Shown here: positions 6,306-12,856 of the stretch, one piece after another
How positions within the stretch are numbered: the stretch's first letter is position 1
How the letters are laid out: every line of letters starts with the position of its first letter
From: Rhodoferax sp.
GTDB taxonomy: Bacteria; Pseudomonadota; Gammaproteobacteria; Burkholderiales; Burkholderiaceae_C
Reading direction: 5' to 3'
Assembly (NCBI GenBank): GCA_021737905.1
Contig: JAIPDA010000043.1
Coordinates: 1 to 12,856, forward strand
DNA length: 12,856 nucleotides
The notes under the pieces: model-generated
What the model was told of the DNA's origin: nothing
The model's database searches: none
The model's input: the letters and a program-made list of their open reading frames with translations, nothing else
Program-made: the position numbers and the translations under genes

Positions 6306-7796
6306 ATGCCGCAAGAAATTTTGATCAATTGGTCCCCCCAGGAAAGCCGGGTCGCCGTGGTGGAACACGGCGCCGTGCAAGAGCTGCATGTCGAGCGCTC
6401 GCTCGAGCGCGGCCTTGTCGGTAATGTGTACCTGGGCAAGGTCGTACGGGTCTTGCCCGGCATGCAGTCTGCCTTCATTGACATCGGCCTGGACCGCACT
6501 GGCTTTTTGCACGTTGCAGACTTGATGAGCAGCATCAACCAACGGCACGCCGAGAACGAAGCAGCCAAAGGGCATGCGCCTGCAGTCAGCCAGCCGGAAC
6601 CGATTGAAAGACAGCTTTTCGTGGGTCAGGCCGTGATGGTGCAGGTACTCAAAGACCCGATTGGCACCAAGGGCGCCCGTCTGACTGCGCAAATCAGCAT
6701 TGCAGGACGGCTGCTGGTTTTTCTGCCGCAAGACCAACACATTGGTGTGTCCCAAAAAATTGCGCCCAAGCAACGCGAAGAATTGCGCGAACGGCTGCAA
6801 GCGCTGGCCGGCGAAGCCGGCGGCGGTTTTATTTTGCGCACCAACGCAGAAGACGCCAGTGATGCACAGCTTGGTGAAGATATTTTCTATTTGCGCAAAA
6901 CCTGGACGCGCATCAAAGAAGCCTCCTTGCGCTTGCCGCCAGGCTCGGTGTTGCACCAGGACTTGAACCTGCTGCAGCGGGTGCTACGCGACGTGGCTTC
7001 TGAGGCAACCCAGTCGATTCGAGTCGACTCGCGCGAGCAATTCGAGCAGTTGAAAGCTTTTGCAGAAGAGTTCATGCCGGCAACCCGCTCCAAAATTCAG
7101 CTCTACACAGGCGAGCGACCGATATTTGATTTATTCAATATTGACGAAGAGATTGCCCGCGCACTCGGTAGACGCGTCGAACTCAAGTCCGGCGGCTACC
7201 TGGTTGTGGACCAGACTGAAGCCTTGACCACGGTGGATGTGAACACCGGTGGTTTTGTAGGCGCGCGCAATTTAGAAGAGACCATCTTCAAGACCAATCT
7301 CGAGGCTGCGCAAGCCATTGCCAGGCAGCTGCGTTTGCGTAACTTGGGCGGTATTGTCATTGTGGATTTCATCGACATGCTGCGGGACAACCACCGTGAG
7401 ACCGTACTGGCCGAATTTAAAAAGCAGCTCGAGCGTGATCGCATCAAGACAACGGTCAATGGCTTTTCAGCCTTGGGGCTGCTTGAGATGACGCGCAAGC
7501 GCACGCGTGAATCGCTGTCTCACCAGCTGTGCGAGCCTTGCAGTGTTTGCACTGGCAAGGGCATCGTCAAAACGGCGCGCAGCGTGAGTTACGACATTTT
7601 GCGGGAAATACTTCGTGAAGCCCGGCAATTCAATCCGCGTGAATTCAGGGTGGTGGCCTCGCCGCAAGTGATAGAACTCTTTTTAGACGAGGAAAGTCAG
7701 CATCTGGCGGGCTTGAGTGAATTCATAGGCAAACCGATTTCGCTGCAGTCCGAAGCTGCCATGGCCCAAGAGCACTACGACATTGTGTTGCTCTGA
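6306..7796 (+). CDS. rng: Ribonuclease G
   Basis: RNase G is a single-strand endonuclease of the RNase E/G family that matures the 5' end of 16S rRNA and cuts some mRNAs. The 496 residues are close to E. coli RNase G (489), without the long RNase E scaffold. The N-terminus MPQEILINWSPQESRVAVVE is RNase G-like. The S1 domain follows (GLVGNVYLGKVVRVLPGMQSA, about residues 38-58). Metal-binding aspartates are predicted at D311 (TTVDVNTGG) and D354 (VIVDFIDM). Their 43-residue spacing equals that of D303/D346 in RNase E. The zinc-link CEPCSVC has cysteines at 409, 412 and 415, as expected for dimer/tetramer assembly. No ribosome-binding site is seen before the ATG, so coupling to maf is likely. 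The last 22 bases overlap the convergent msbA gene. Confidence 0.96.
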   Translation: MPQEILINWSPQESRVAVVEHGAVQELHVERSLERGLVGNVYLGKVVRVLPGMQSAFIDIGLDRTGFLHVADLMSSINQRHAENEAAKGHAPAVSQPEPIERQLFVGQAVMVQVLKDPIGTKGARLTAQISIAGRLLVFLPQDQHIGVSQKIAPKQREELRERLQALAGEAGGGFILRTNAEDASDAQLGEDIFYLRKTWTRIKEASLRLPPGSVLHQDLNLLQRVLRDVASEATQSIRVDSREQFEQLKAFAEEFMPATRSKIQLYTGERPIFDLFNIDEEIARALGRRVELKSGGYLVVDQTEALTTVDVNTGGFVGARNLEETIFKTNLEAAQAIARQLRLRNLGGIVIVDFIDMLRDNHRETVLAEFKKQLERDRIKTTVNGFSALGLLEMTRKRTRESLSHQLCEPCSVCTGKGIVKTARSVSYDILREILREARQFNPREFRVVASPQVIELFLDEESQHLAGLSEFIGKPISLQSEAAMAQEHYDIVLL

Positions 7797-9577
7797 CTCT
7801 TTGCGTCATCATTGCTAAAGCCCAGCTTGTAGAGGTGGCTGTAAGCCCCGCCCTGAGCCAGTAATTGAGCGTGCGTGCCGGACTCAATCAAACGGCCGCC
7901 ATCGAGCATGAGGATGCGGTCAGCATGTTGGATGGTTGACAAGCGGTGCGCAATGATCAGCGATGTCCGGCTCAATGTAAGGCGCTCGATTGCTTGTTGC
8001 ACAGCCTGCTCTGACTCTGTGTCCAGCGCCGAGGTGGCCTCGTCCAGAATCAAAATCGGCGCATCCTTGTACAGCGCGCGGGCGATGGCCAGCCTTTGCC
8101 TTTGTCCGCCCGACAATTGCATCGCGTTATGACCCAACAAGGTGTCTATGCCTTGCGGCAGTTCAGCAATGAATTTTTCGAGGTTGGCAGCTTGCAGGCA
8201 AGTGATCACCTTCTGGCGGTCTAGCTGCTGACCGAGTGCGACATTGCTGGCAATGGAGTCATTGAGCATCACCACGTGCTGGCTGACAAATGCAATTTGC
8301 GATCGCAATGCACCCAGGTTCCAGTCTTGCAGCGGTACACCATCGAGCAGGATCTGTCCCGCATTCGGGTCTCTAAAGCGCGGCAGCAAGTTAACCAAAG
8401 AGCTTTTTCCGGAGCCGGAGGTGCCGACAATGGCCACCGTTTCGCCCGGTTGAACGCGCAAGCTGATGTCTTGTAGCGCCGCTGCAGCATCGTCTTTGTA
8501 GCGCAGTGAGACGCCTTCAAAGCGGATATCGCCCGAGGCCCGCGCCAGTTTGAAACTGCCGCTGCTTTCGTCCTCAATCAAATCCAGCAGATGCACGCCG
8601 CGCTCGAGTGCAGCCAGGCCGCGCGTGATCGGCGTAGCCGCATCCGAAAGACTTTTAATGGGCGCAATCAAGAGCAGCATGGCGGTGATGAACGCCACAA
8701 AGCTGCCAACTGTGGTGGCGCCCTGGGCACTTTGAATCAAGGCAATTGAAATCACGGCCGACAGTGCTGCGGCCGCCATCAACTGCGTCAATGCGCTCAT
8801 GCCGGCATGCGTGACGGTTGACTTCATTGACAGGTTGCGCAATGAAACGCTGAGCAGATGAAAGCGCCCGGCTTGCACTGTCTGCGCCCCGTGAAGTCGC
8901 ACGTCCCGGTGCGCCAGTACGTTTTCTTCGACCACATAAGCCAATTCGTCGGTAGCGCGCTGACTTTCTTTGGTCAACCGGTAAAGTCGTTTGGACAGCA
9001 CACGAACAACGACGATCACCGCTGGAAACATAAGGCCGACCACCAGCGTCAGTTTCCAGTTGAGGTAGAGCAGGTAGGCCACGAGGGCGAGCACGCTCAA
9101 CACATCGCGGGCCAGCCGCATGACGGCGTTGACCAACAGGTGCGAGCCGTTTTGTACTTCGTAGACTACCGTGTTGGCAATGGCACTGGAGCTTTGATCT
9201 GTGAACAGCGCCAGCTTGGCACTCAGCAGTTTGTCAAACATGGCTGCACGCAGTTTTTGCAAGCCCAGGTTGGTGACCCTGGCCAGGCCGAACTGGGCAA
9301 CAAAGGCAGTCAAACCGCGCGCACCAAACAGCAGCATCAGGAAAAAGGGGACCAGCCAGATGTCTAAGTTGCCGTCTGTTTTGAAACCGCGGTCCAGCAA
9401 AGGCTTGAGCAATGCCGGCACCATCGGCTCAGTCGCTGAACCCAGCACGGTTGCTGCGATGGCCACTGCCCAGCCTGACTTTGAGGCACTGAAAAAAGGC
9501 CAGAGTCTTTTAAAACTGCTGCGCAGGCTGGCGCTGCGCAGAAGAGGGGTCTGAAGCGGTGTTGAAGTTTTAGTCAA
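7775..9577 (-). CDS. msbA: MsbA-type lipid A flippase, ABC transporter (permease fused to ATPase)
   Basis: MsbA flips lipid A-core across the inner membrane before LPS export. Numbered from the TTG at 9577, the protein has 600 residues. An N-terminal half with six hydrophobic segments (the first GWAVAIAATVLGSATEP, the last VGSFVAFITAMLLLIAPI) precedes the ATPase. Walker A GTSGSGKS is at 385-392, the signature LSGGQ at 488-492, Walker B LILDE ends at D512/E513, and the switch histidine is H544 (AHRLSTI). This exporter layout and the neighbour tol genes fit MsbA, though another lipid exporter is possible. The start is uncertain. The frame stays open upstream to ATG 9742 (655 residues), but those 55 residues are not family-like and would occupy the probable promoter region. 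TTG at 9577 gives the usual length but lacks a clear Shine-Dalgarno. Confidence 0.87.
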   Translation of the reverse strand: MTKTSTPLQTPLLRSASLRSSFKRLWPFFSASKSGWAVAIAATVLGSATEPMVPALLKPLLDRGFKTDGNLDIWLVPFFLMLLFGARGLTAFVAQFGLARVTNLGLQKLRAAMFDKLLSAKLALFTDQSSSAIANTVVYEVQNGSHLLVNAVMRLARDVLSVLALVAYLLYLNWKLTLVVGLMFPAVIVVVRVLSKRLYRLTKESQRATDELAYVVEENVLAHRDVRLHGAQTVQAGRFHLLSVSLRNLSMKSTVTHAGMSALTQLMAAAALSAVISIALIQSAQGATTVGSFVAFITAMLLLIAPIKSLSDAATPITRGLAALERGVHLLDLIEDESSGSFKLARASGDIRFEGVSLRYKDDAAAALQDISLRVQPGETVAIVGTSGSGKSSLVNLLPRFRDPNAGQILLDGVPLQDWNLGALRSQIAFVSQHVVMLNDSIASNVALGQQLDRQKVITCLQAANLEKFIAELPQGIDTLLGHNAMQLSGGQRQRLAIARALYKDAPILILDEATSALDTESEQAVQQAIERLTLSRTSLIIAHRLSTIQHADRILMLDGGRLIESGTHAQLLAQGGAYSHLYKLGFSNDDAKSQSNTMS

Positions 9578-9782
9578 AAGCCAGGCGCTTATAAAAAAGG
9601 AAACCAATCGGGTTGGATCGCCAGAAAACTTGGCGCTTGCGCGTTGGATTGGATTATCAGGGATGTTCCGCGGCTGTCGGCCAAGCCGGATTTCCTTCAA
9701 AACTAGGTGTATTTGCCCATGAAAGCGCGGCATGAGTGTCATCTTGACTTGTTACTATTGGGACTGATGCAAAAAGTGCAAA
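9578..9782. promoter_or_regulatory. Probable divergent promoter region between msbA and tolB
   Basis: These 205 bases separate the divergent genes if msbA starts at 9577. On the + strand TTGACT (9744-9749) is a good -35 match but has no convincing -10 at 16-18 bases. On the - strand a TATAAG sequence (around 9587-9592) is -10-like but sits too close to the TTG start to be used comfortably. Three TGCAA units begin at 9768, 9777 and 9784, just before and across the tolB start. No operator is recognised. Confidence 0.35.
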
Positions 9783-11123
9783 ATGCAATGTTCATCGACA
9801 GCCCGGGCCGACAACGTGAAAAATGATGTGAGTTTTGCCAATTTTGAAAGACGCGCCGCACTCAAGGCCATTTCCGCCGCCGGCCTGCTAGGCTTGACTG
9901 CCATGCCGGCGTGGGCGCAATTTCGGGTTGAAGTCTCCGGGGTTGGGCTGACACAGTTGCCCATTGCCTTGCCAGTCTTCACAGGCGAATCGCAGGCGCC
10001 CCAAAAAATCAGTGCGATTTTGCGTGCCGATCTTGAGCGCAGCGGTATGTTTCGAGCTGTGGACGCAGAAGGCCTGAAAGCCGATGAAAACACACGGCTT
10101 GATGCCGGCATGTGGCGCCAGCGCGGCGCTGACGCGGTGGCCACCGGCAGCATCACGCTTTTGGCAGATGGCCGTTTTGATGTTCGTGTGCGCTTGTGGG
10201 ACGTGGTTCGCAGCCAGGATTTGGGCGGTCAAACCCATCTGGTGTCAGCCGCTGACCTGCGACTGGCTGCTCACCGCGTGGCTGATTTCATTTATGAAAA
10301 GTTAACGCGTGAAAAAGGCATTTTTGCCACCCGTATTGCCTACGTCACCAAGTCCGGAACGCGCTTTAATTTGTGGGTTGCCGACTCTGATGGCGAGAAC
10401 GCACAGTCGGCGCTGATCAGCCCTGAGCCGATCATCTCGCCGTCCTGGTCGCCGACGGGCACACAACTGGCTTATGTTTCGTTTGAGTCGCGTAAACCGG
10501 TTATTTATTCGCACGATGTGGCCACCGGCAAACGGCGTTTGCTGGCCAACTTCAAGGGCTCCAACAGCGCGCCTGCCTGGTCGCCAGACGGCCGCCAACT
10601 GGTGGCCACGCTCAGCCGCGATGGCGGTTCGCAGATTTATGCGATGGATGTCAACGGTAGCGAGCCGCGCCGCCTGACCCAGTCCCCCAGCATTGACACC
10701 GAGCCAACTTACACCCCCGATGGTCAAAGCATTTACTTTGTCAGCGACCGTGGCGGTGCGCCCCAGATCTACAAAATGGCGGCCAACGGCAGCAATCCGC
10801 AGCGCGTGACTTTCTCGGGCAACTACAACATTTCGCCGGCCTTGAGCCAGGACGGCCGCTGGATGGCTTACATCTCGCGCATTGGCGGTGCTTTCAAACT
10901 GCATGTGATGGACCTGGCCAGTGGCGTGAGTACAGCCATCACCGACACCAGTGCCGATGAGAACCCGAGTTTTGCGCCGAACAGCAGGCTCATTGTTTAT
11001 GCTACACAGCAGCAAGGTCGCGAGGCCTTGATGACAAGCACTCTGGACGGTAAAGTCAAAGCCCGTTTGACGGGCGCCGCCGGCGATATCCGTGAGCCTG
11101 ACTGGGCGCCTTTTACGCGATAA
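9783..11123 (+). CDS. tolB: Tol-Pal system beta-propeller protein TolB
   Basis: TolB is the periplasmic partner of Pal and TolA in the Tol-Pal machine, which pulls the outer membrane inward at division and keeps it sealed. From ATG 9783 the protein has 446 residues. A signal peptide contains ERRAALK (R23-R24), a hydrophobic core AISAAGLLGLTAM and a likely cleavage after AWA (A45). The N-terminal TolB domain starts QFRVEVSGVG. The six-bladed propeller follows from about residue 200, shown by repeated WSPxG/SPDGRQ-type strands (SPSWSPTGTQLAYVS, APAWSPDGRQLVATLS, EPTYTPDGQSIYFVSD). In-frame GTG codons at 9816 and 9828 are alternative starts; 9828 would give 431 residues, nearer the usual length. 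None has a clear ribosome-binding site. tolQ, tolR and tolA are not immediately upstream; msbA diverges there instead. Confidence 0.95.
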   Translation: MQCSSTARADNVKNDVSFANFERRAALKAISAAGLLGLTAMPAWAQFRVEVSGVGLTQLPIALPVFTGESQAPQKISAILRADLERSGMFRAVDAEGLKADENTRLDAGMWRQRGADAVATGSITLLADGRFDVRVRLWDVVRSQDLGGQTHLVSAADLRLAAHRVADFIYEKLTREKGIFATRIAYVTKSGTRFNLWVADSDGENAQSALISPEPIISPSWSPTGTQLAYVSFESRKPVIYSHDVATGKRRLLANFKGSNSAPAWSPDGRQLVATLSRDGGSQIYAMDVNGSEPRRLTQSPSIDTEPTYTPDGQSIYFVSDRGGAPQIYKMAANGSNPQRVTFSGNYNISPALSQDGRWMAYISRIGGAFKLHVMDLASGVSTAITDTSADENPSFAPNSRLIVYATQQQGREALMTSTLDGKVKARLTGAAGDIREPDWAPFTR

Positions 11124-11149
11124 GTTAGAGTTTCTTTGATGGTTTATTT

Positions 11150-11154
11150 GGAGA
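11150..11154 (+). promoter_or_regulatory. Ribosome-binding site of pal
   Basis: GGAGA lies 8 bases before ATG 11163. It selects this start over the in-frame TTG 11136 and ATG 11139, which would put nine extra residues in front of the lipoprotein signal. Confidence 0.8.
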
Positions 11155-11162
11155 TATTTTCT

Positions 11163-11735
11163 ATGAAACAAGTGCACTTTTCCCTGCTTTCTGCCTTAAC
11201 GCTGTCTCTCACGCTTGTGGGTTGCGGCTCCAACGTCAAGCTCAATGACGTCGCCGTGGAGGATCGAGGTGGTTCACCTACCGCAGCGCTACAGGCCCCC
11301 ACGCCTGCGCCTGCGCCTGCACCTGCACCTGCGCCCAGCGTATCTGGTCGTGCTGTTGCCCCTGTTGAAATCCGCAGTGCTGACAGTGCTGCTGCCGGCC
11401 CGGCCGGCGTTGCCCGAGTGATTTACTTTGACTATGACAGTTTCAGCATTCGCCCTGAGTTTCAATCAGCGGTGGATGCGCACTCGCGCTTTTTGACAAG
11501 CAATAAAGTACGCAAGATCGCCATTGAAGGCCACACTGACGAGCGTGGCGGTCGTGAGTACAACCTCGCACTGGGGCAAAAGCGTGCTGAAGCAGTCCGT
11601 CGATCGATGACATTGCTGGGCGTTGCAGAAAGTCAGATTGAAGCCGTCAGCCTGGGCGAAGAAAAACCCGCCCAGACCGGCAGCACTGAAGAGTCTTATG
11701 CCCGCAACCGCCGCGCTGAAGTGAACTACCGCTGA
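11163..11735 (+). CDS. pal: Peptidoglycan-associated lipoprotein Pal
   Basis: Pal is an outer-membrane lipoprotein whose OmpA-like domain holds peptidoglycan and which binds TolB. The 190-residue precursor has a signal peptide ending in the lipobox LVGC. Cys21 is the predicted lipidated residue, and the following Gly, not Asp, fits outer-membrane sorting. A flexible linker contains an alternating Ala-Pro run. The OmpA/Pal domain (about residues 85-190) includes VIYFDYDSFSIRPEF, the peptidoglycan-binding IEGHTDERGGREYNLALGQKRAEAV split over two strands, and the final YARNRRAEVNYR. The gene is 39 bp downstream of tolB and 17 bp upstream of cpoB, the standard tolB-pal-cpoB order. Confidence 0.97.
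   Translation: MKQVHFSLLSALTLSLTLVGCGSNVKLNDVAVEDRGGSPTAALQAPTPAPAPAPAPAPSVSGRAVAPVEIRSADSAAAGPAGVARVIYFDYDSFSIRPEFQSAVDAHSRFLTSNKVRKIAIEGHTDERGGREYNLALGQKRAEAVRRSMTLLGVAESQIEAVSLGEEKPAQTGSTEESYARNRRAEVNYR
11303..11332 (+). repeat. 6-bp tandem repeat encoding the Pal Ala-Pro linker
   Basis: Five tandem copies of a hexamer, GCCTGC three times then ACCTGC twice, encode alternating Pro-Ala in the linker between the lipid anchor and the OmpA-like domain. Slippage would change linker length by two residues per unit without breaking the frame. Confidence 0.8.
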
Positions 11736-11752
11736 AGCCGGGGACTGAAGCT

Positions 11753-12625
11753 TTGCAAACCATGCCCATTTTTGCCCTGAGAGCTGTCTTTGCAGCTGTG
11801 TGTTGTCTGTGCATCAGCTCGGCTCAGGCCGGGCTTTTTGAAGACGACGAAGCCCGTCGTGCCATTTTGGAGTTGCGCCAGAAGGTCGACCAGATGCAGC
11901 AGCAAAGCGCCCAGATGCAGCAGCAAAGCGCCCAGATGCAGCAGCAAAACGTCCAGATGCAGCAGCAAAACGCTGAGCAGCTGAGCGCGACCAAAAATGA
12001 AAATGCCGTGTCGATTGAGCAAGTCAATGCCCAGCTCACGCAGCTGCGACGCAGTTTGCTGGAGCTCTCCAACATGATCGAGGGTCTGCGCAGTGAACTG
12101 GCCAACTCGCGCGGCAAAAGCGAGCAATTGGCCCGTGACCTGGCAGATGCACAGCGGCAGCAAAAAGACATTGTTCAGGGCACTGAAGACCGGCTCAAGC
12201 GGCTTGAGCCTTCAAAAGTCAGCGTGGATGGTCTGGAGTTCATGGCCCTGCCGGCCGAAATCCGCGACTACGATAGCGCCTTGGCCACCATGCGCAAGGG
12301 TGATTTTGCGCAAGCCTTGCCGGCTTTCAGCGAGTTTGTCCGCCGCTACCCCGCCAGCGGTTACCAGCCTTCAGCGCTGTTTTGGTTGGGTAATTTGAAT
12401 TATTCCCAGCGCAATTACAAAGAAGCCTTGAACCACTACAGGGCGCTGGTCAGCGCCTCGCCTGCGCACCTTCGAGCGCCAGAGGCCATGCTCTCGATCG
12501 CTAACTGCCAATTGGAGCTCAAAGACGCCAGAGCTTCGCGCAAAACGCTGGAGGAGCTGGTCAAGGACTATGCCGAATCCGAAGCGGCATCGTTGGCCAA
12601 AGGGCGTCTTGCCAAAATGAAGTAA
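11753..12625 (+). CDS. cpoB: Cell division coordinator CpoB (YbgF)
   Basis: CpoB is a periplasmic protein that links Tol-Pal outer-membrane constriction to septal peptidoglycan synthesis through TolA and PBP1B. The 290-residue precursor has a signal peptide cleaved after SAQA, followed by GLFEDDEARRAILELRQKV, the family's mature N-terminus. A Gln-rich trimerising coiled coil runs from about residue 33 to 145, including four QMQQQ-type heptads (47-74). After a linker comes the TPR domain (about 165-290: EIRDYDSALATMRKGDFAQA, YPASGYQPSALFWLGNLNYS, and a third repeat ending the protein). The start is either TTG 11753, with GGGGA at a spacing of 8, or ATG 11762, three codons later with a poorer site. 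The gene ends the tolB-pal-cpoB cluster. Confidence 0.94.
   Translation: MQTMPIFALRAVFAAVCCLCISSAQAGLFEDDEARRAILELRQKVDQMQQQSAQMQQQSAQMQQQNVQMQQQNAEQLSATKNENAVSIEQVNAQLTQLRRSLLELSNMIEGLRSELANSRGKSEQLARDLADAQRQQKDIVQGTEDRLKRLEPSKVSVDGLEFMALPAEIRDYDSALATMRKGDFAQALPAFSEFVRRYPASGYQPSALFWLGNLNYSQRNYKEALNHYRALVSASPAHLRAPEAMLSIANCQLELKDARASRKTLEELVKDYAESEAASLAKGRLAKMK
11891..11974 (+). repeat. 21-bp in-frame tandem repeat, four copies, in cpoB
   Basis: Four head-to-tail copies of a 21-bp unit begin at 11891, 11912, 11933 and 11954. Copies 1 and 2 are identical; copies 3 and 4 differ by a few bases at the end of the unit. They encode the heptads QMQQQSA, QMQQQSA, QMQQQNV and QMQQQNA. The unit equals one coiled-coil heptad, so copy-number changes keep both the frame and the coil phase. 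Confidence 0.95.
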
Positions 12626-12660
12626 AAGTGGCCCTCCTGATCCGGCTTTAAAATGCCGTC

Positions 12661-12856
12661 ATGGACATCGCCGCACTTCAATCTCTCAATTCACAGCTTT
12701 TGTGGGCCGCTTTCGGCCTGTCTTGCCTTTTCGGTTTCATCGTGCAGCGCACGCATTTTTGCACCATGGGGGCGGTGAGCGACATTGTCAGCATGGGCGA
12801 CTGGACCCGCATGCGCGTTTGGGGCCTGGCCATCGGTGTGGCCATGCTGGGCTTTG
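12661..12856 (+). CDS. YeeE/YedE-family (sulfur-compound) transporter, N-terminal part, cut by window end
   Basis: Sixty-five complete codons are present before the window ends. The protein starts MDIAALQSLNSQLLWAAFGL. It has a first membrane segment at about residues 13-28 and the family hallmark QRTHFCTMGAVSDIV (29-43), including Cys34. A second membrane segment begins near W54. This wording is typical of YeeE/YedE (Pfam DUF395-type) proteins, integral membrane proteins that take up thiosulfate or related sulfur compounds, often with a TusA-like partner. The substrate cannot be set from this fragment. The start ATG lies 35 bp after cpoB. TAAAAT at 12649-12654 looks like a -10 but is only a few bases from the start and has no good -35. 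There is no clear ribosome-binding site. Confidence 0.8.
   Translation, partial: MDIAALQSLNSQLLWAAFGLSCLFGFIVQRTHFCTMGAVSDIVSMGDWTRMRVWGLAIGVAMLGF

Noticed and set aside
8858..9367. 169-codon open frame on the + strand inside msbA
   Set aside because: It is antisense to the msbA membrane domain, has no recognisable motif, and is typical of shadow frames in GC-rich DNA.
11136..11162. Longer pal start (TTG 11136 or ATG 11139)
   Set aside because: It would overlap the GGAGA ribosome-binding site, and the extra residues spoil a standard lipoprotein signal.
1..12856. Mobile element, CRISPR, toxin-antitoxin, phage-defence or secondary-metabolite system
   Set aside because: No transposase, integrase, spacer array, tRNA-linked att site or unknown accessory gene is visible. 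Every reading frame of substance is assigned to a known family.

Overview
The window is a gene-dense, GC-rich chromosomal stretch from a betaproteobacterium. The protein sequences (for example the YebC, PurD and HemF wording), the gene order and a GC-rich intergenic palindrome all point to Comamonadaceae (Polaromonas/Rhodoferax/Acidovorax-like). This placement rests on recognition, not on a search. I see no phage, insertion sequence, CRISPR array, tRNA or rRNA. Almost everything is core housekeeping, and I do not find a convincing undescribed system.

Left part, positions 3-7796, all on the + strand: yebC (translation/regulatory factor), purD (purine synthesis), a PlsC-like lysophospholipid acyltransferase, hemF (aerobic haem synthesis), nadD (NAD synthesis), rsfS (ribosome silencing), rlmH (23S rRNA methylation), maf (house-cleaning nucleotide pyrophosphatase) and rng (RNase G). 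From purD to rlmH the genes are packed like an operon. Four junctions overlap by 1-4 bases: TGATG, ATGA, TTGA and ATGA. yebC, rsfS, rlmH and rng all act on ribosomes or rRNA. The only sizeable gap in this block (5571-5687) holds a two-part palindromic element of a type I associate with Comamonadaceae.

Middle, 7775-9577 on the - strand: an MsbA-type lipid A flippase (ABC transporter). Its last codons overlap the 3' end of rng tail-to-tail by 22 bp. Its start is uncertain. The region 9578-9782 separates it from the divergent tol genes and probably holds both promoters.

Right part, 9783-12625 on the + strand: tolB, pal and cpoB, the periplasmic and outer-membrane half of the Tol-Pal envelope machine. 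tolQ, tolR and tolA are not directly upstream. The window ends in the first 65 codons of a YeeE/YedE-family sulfur-compound transporter.

The features most worth a second look are a 132-residue Ala/Lys-rich, histone-H1-like tail on RsfS, a 21-bp in-frame tandem repeat that lengthens the CpoB coiled coil by whole heptads, a Tat-like signal on TolB, a TTG start for NadD overlapping the hemF stop, and the rlmH-maf palindrome.
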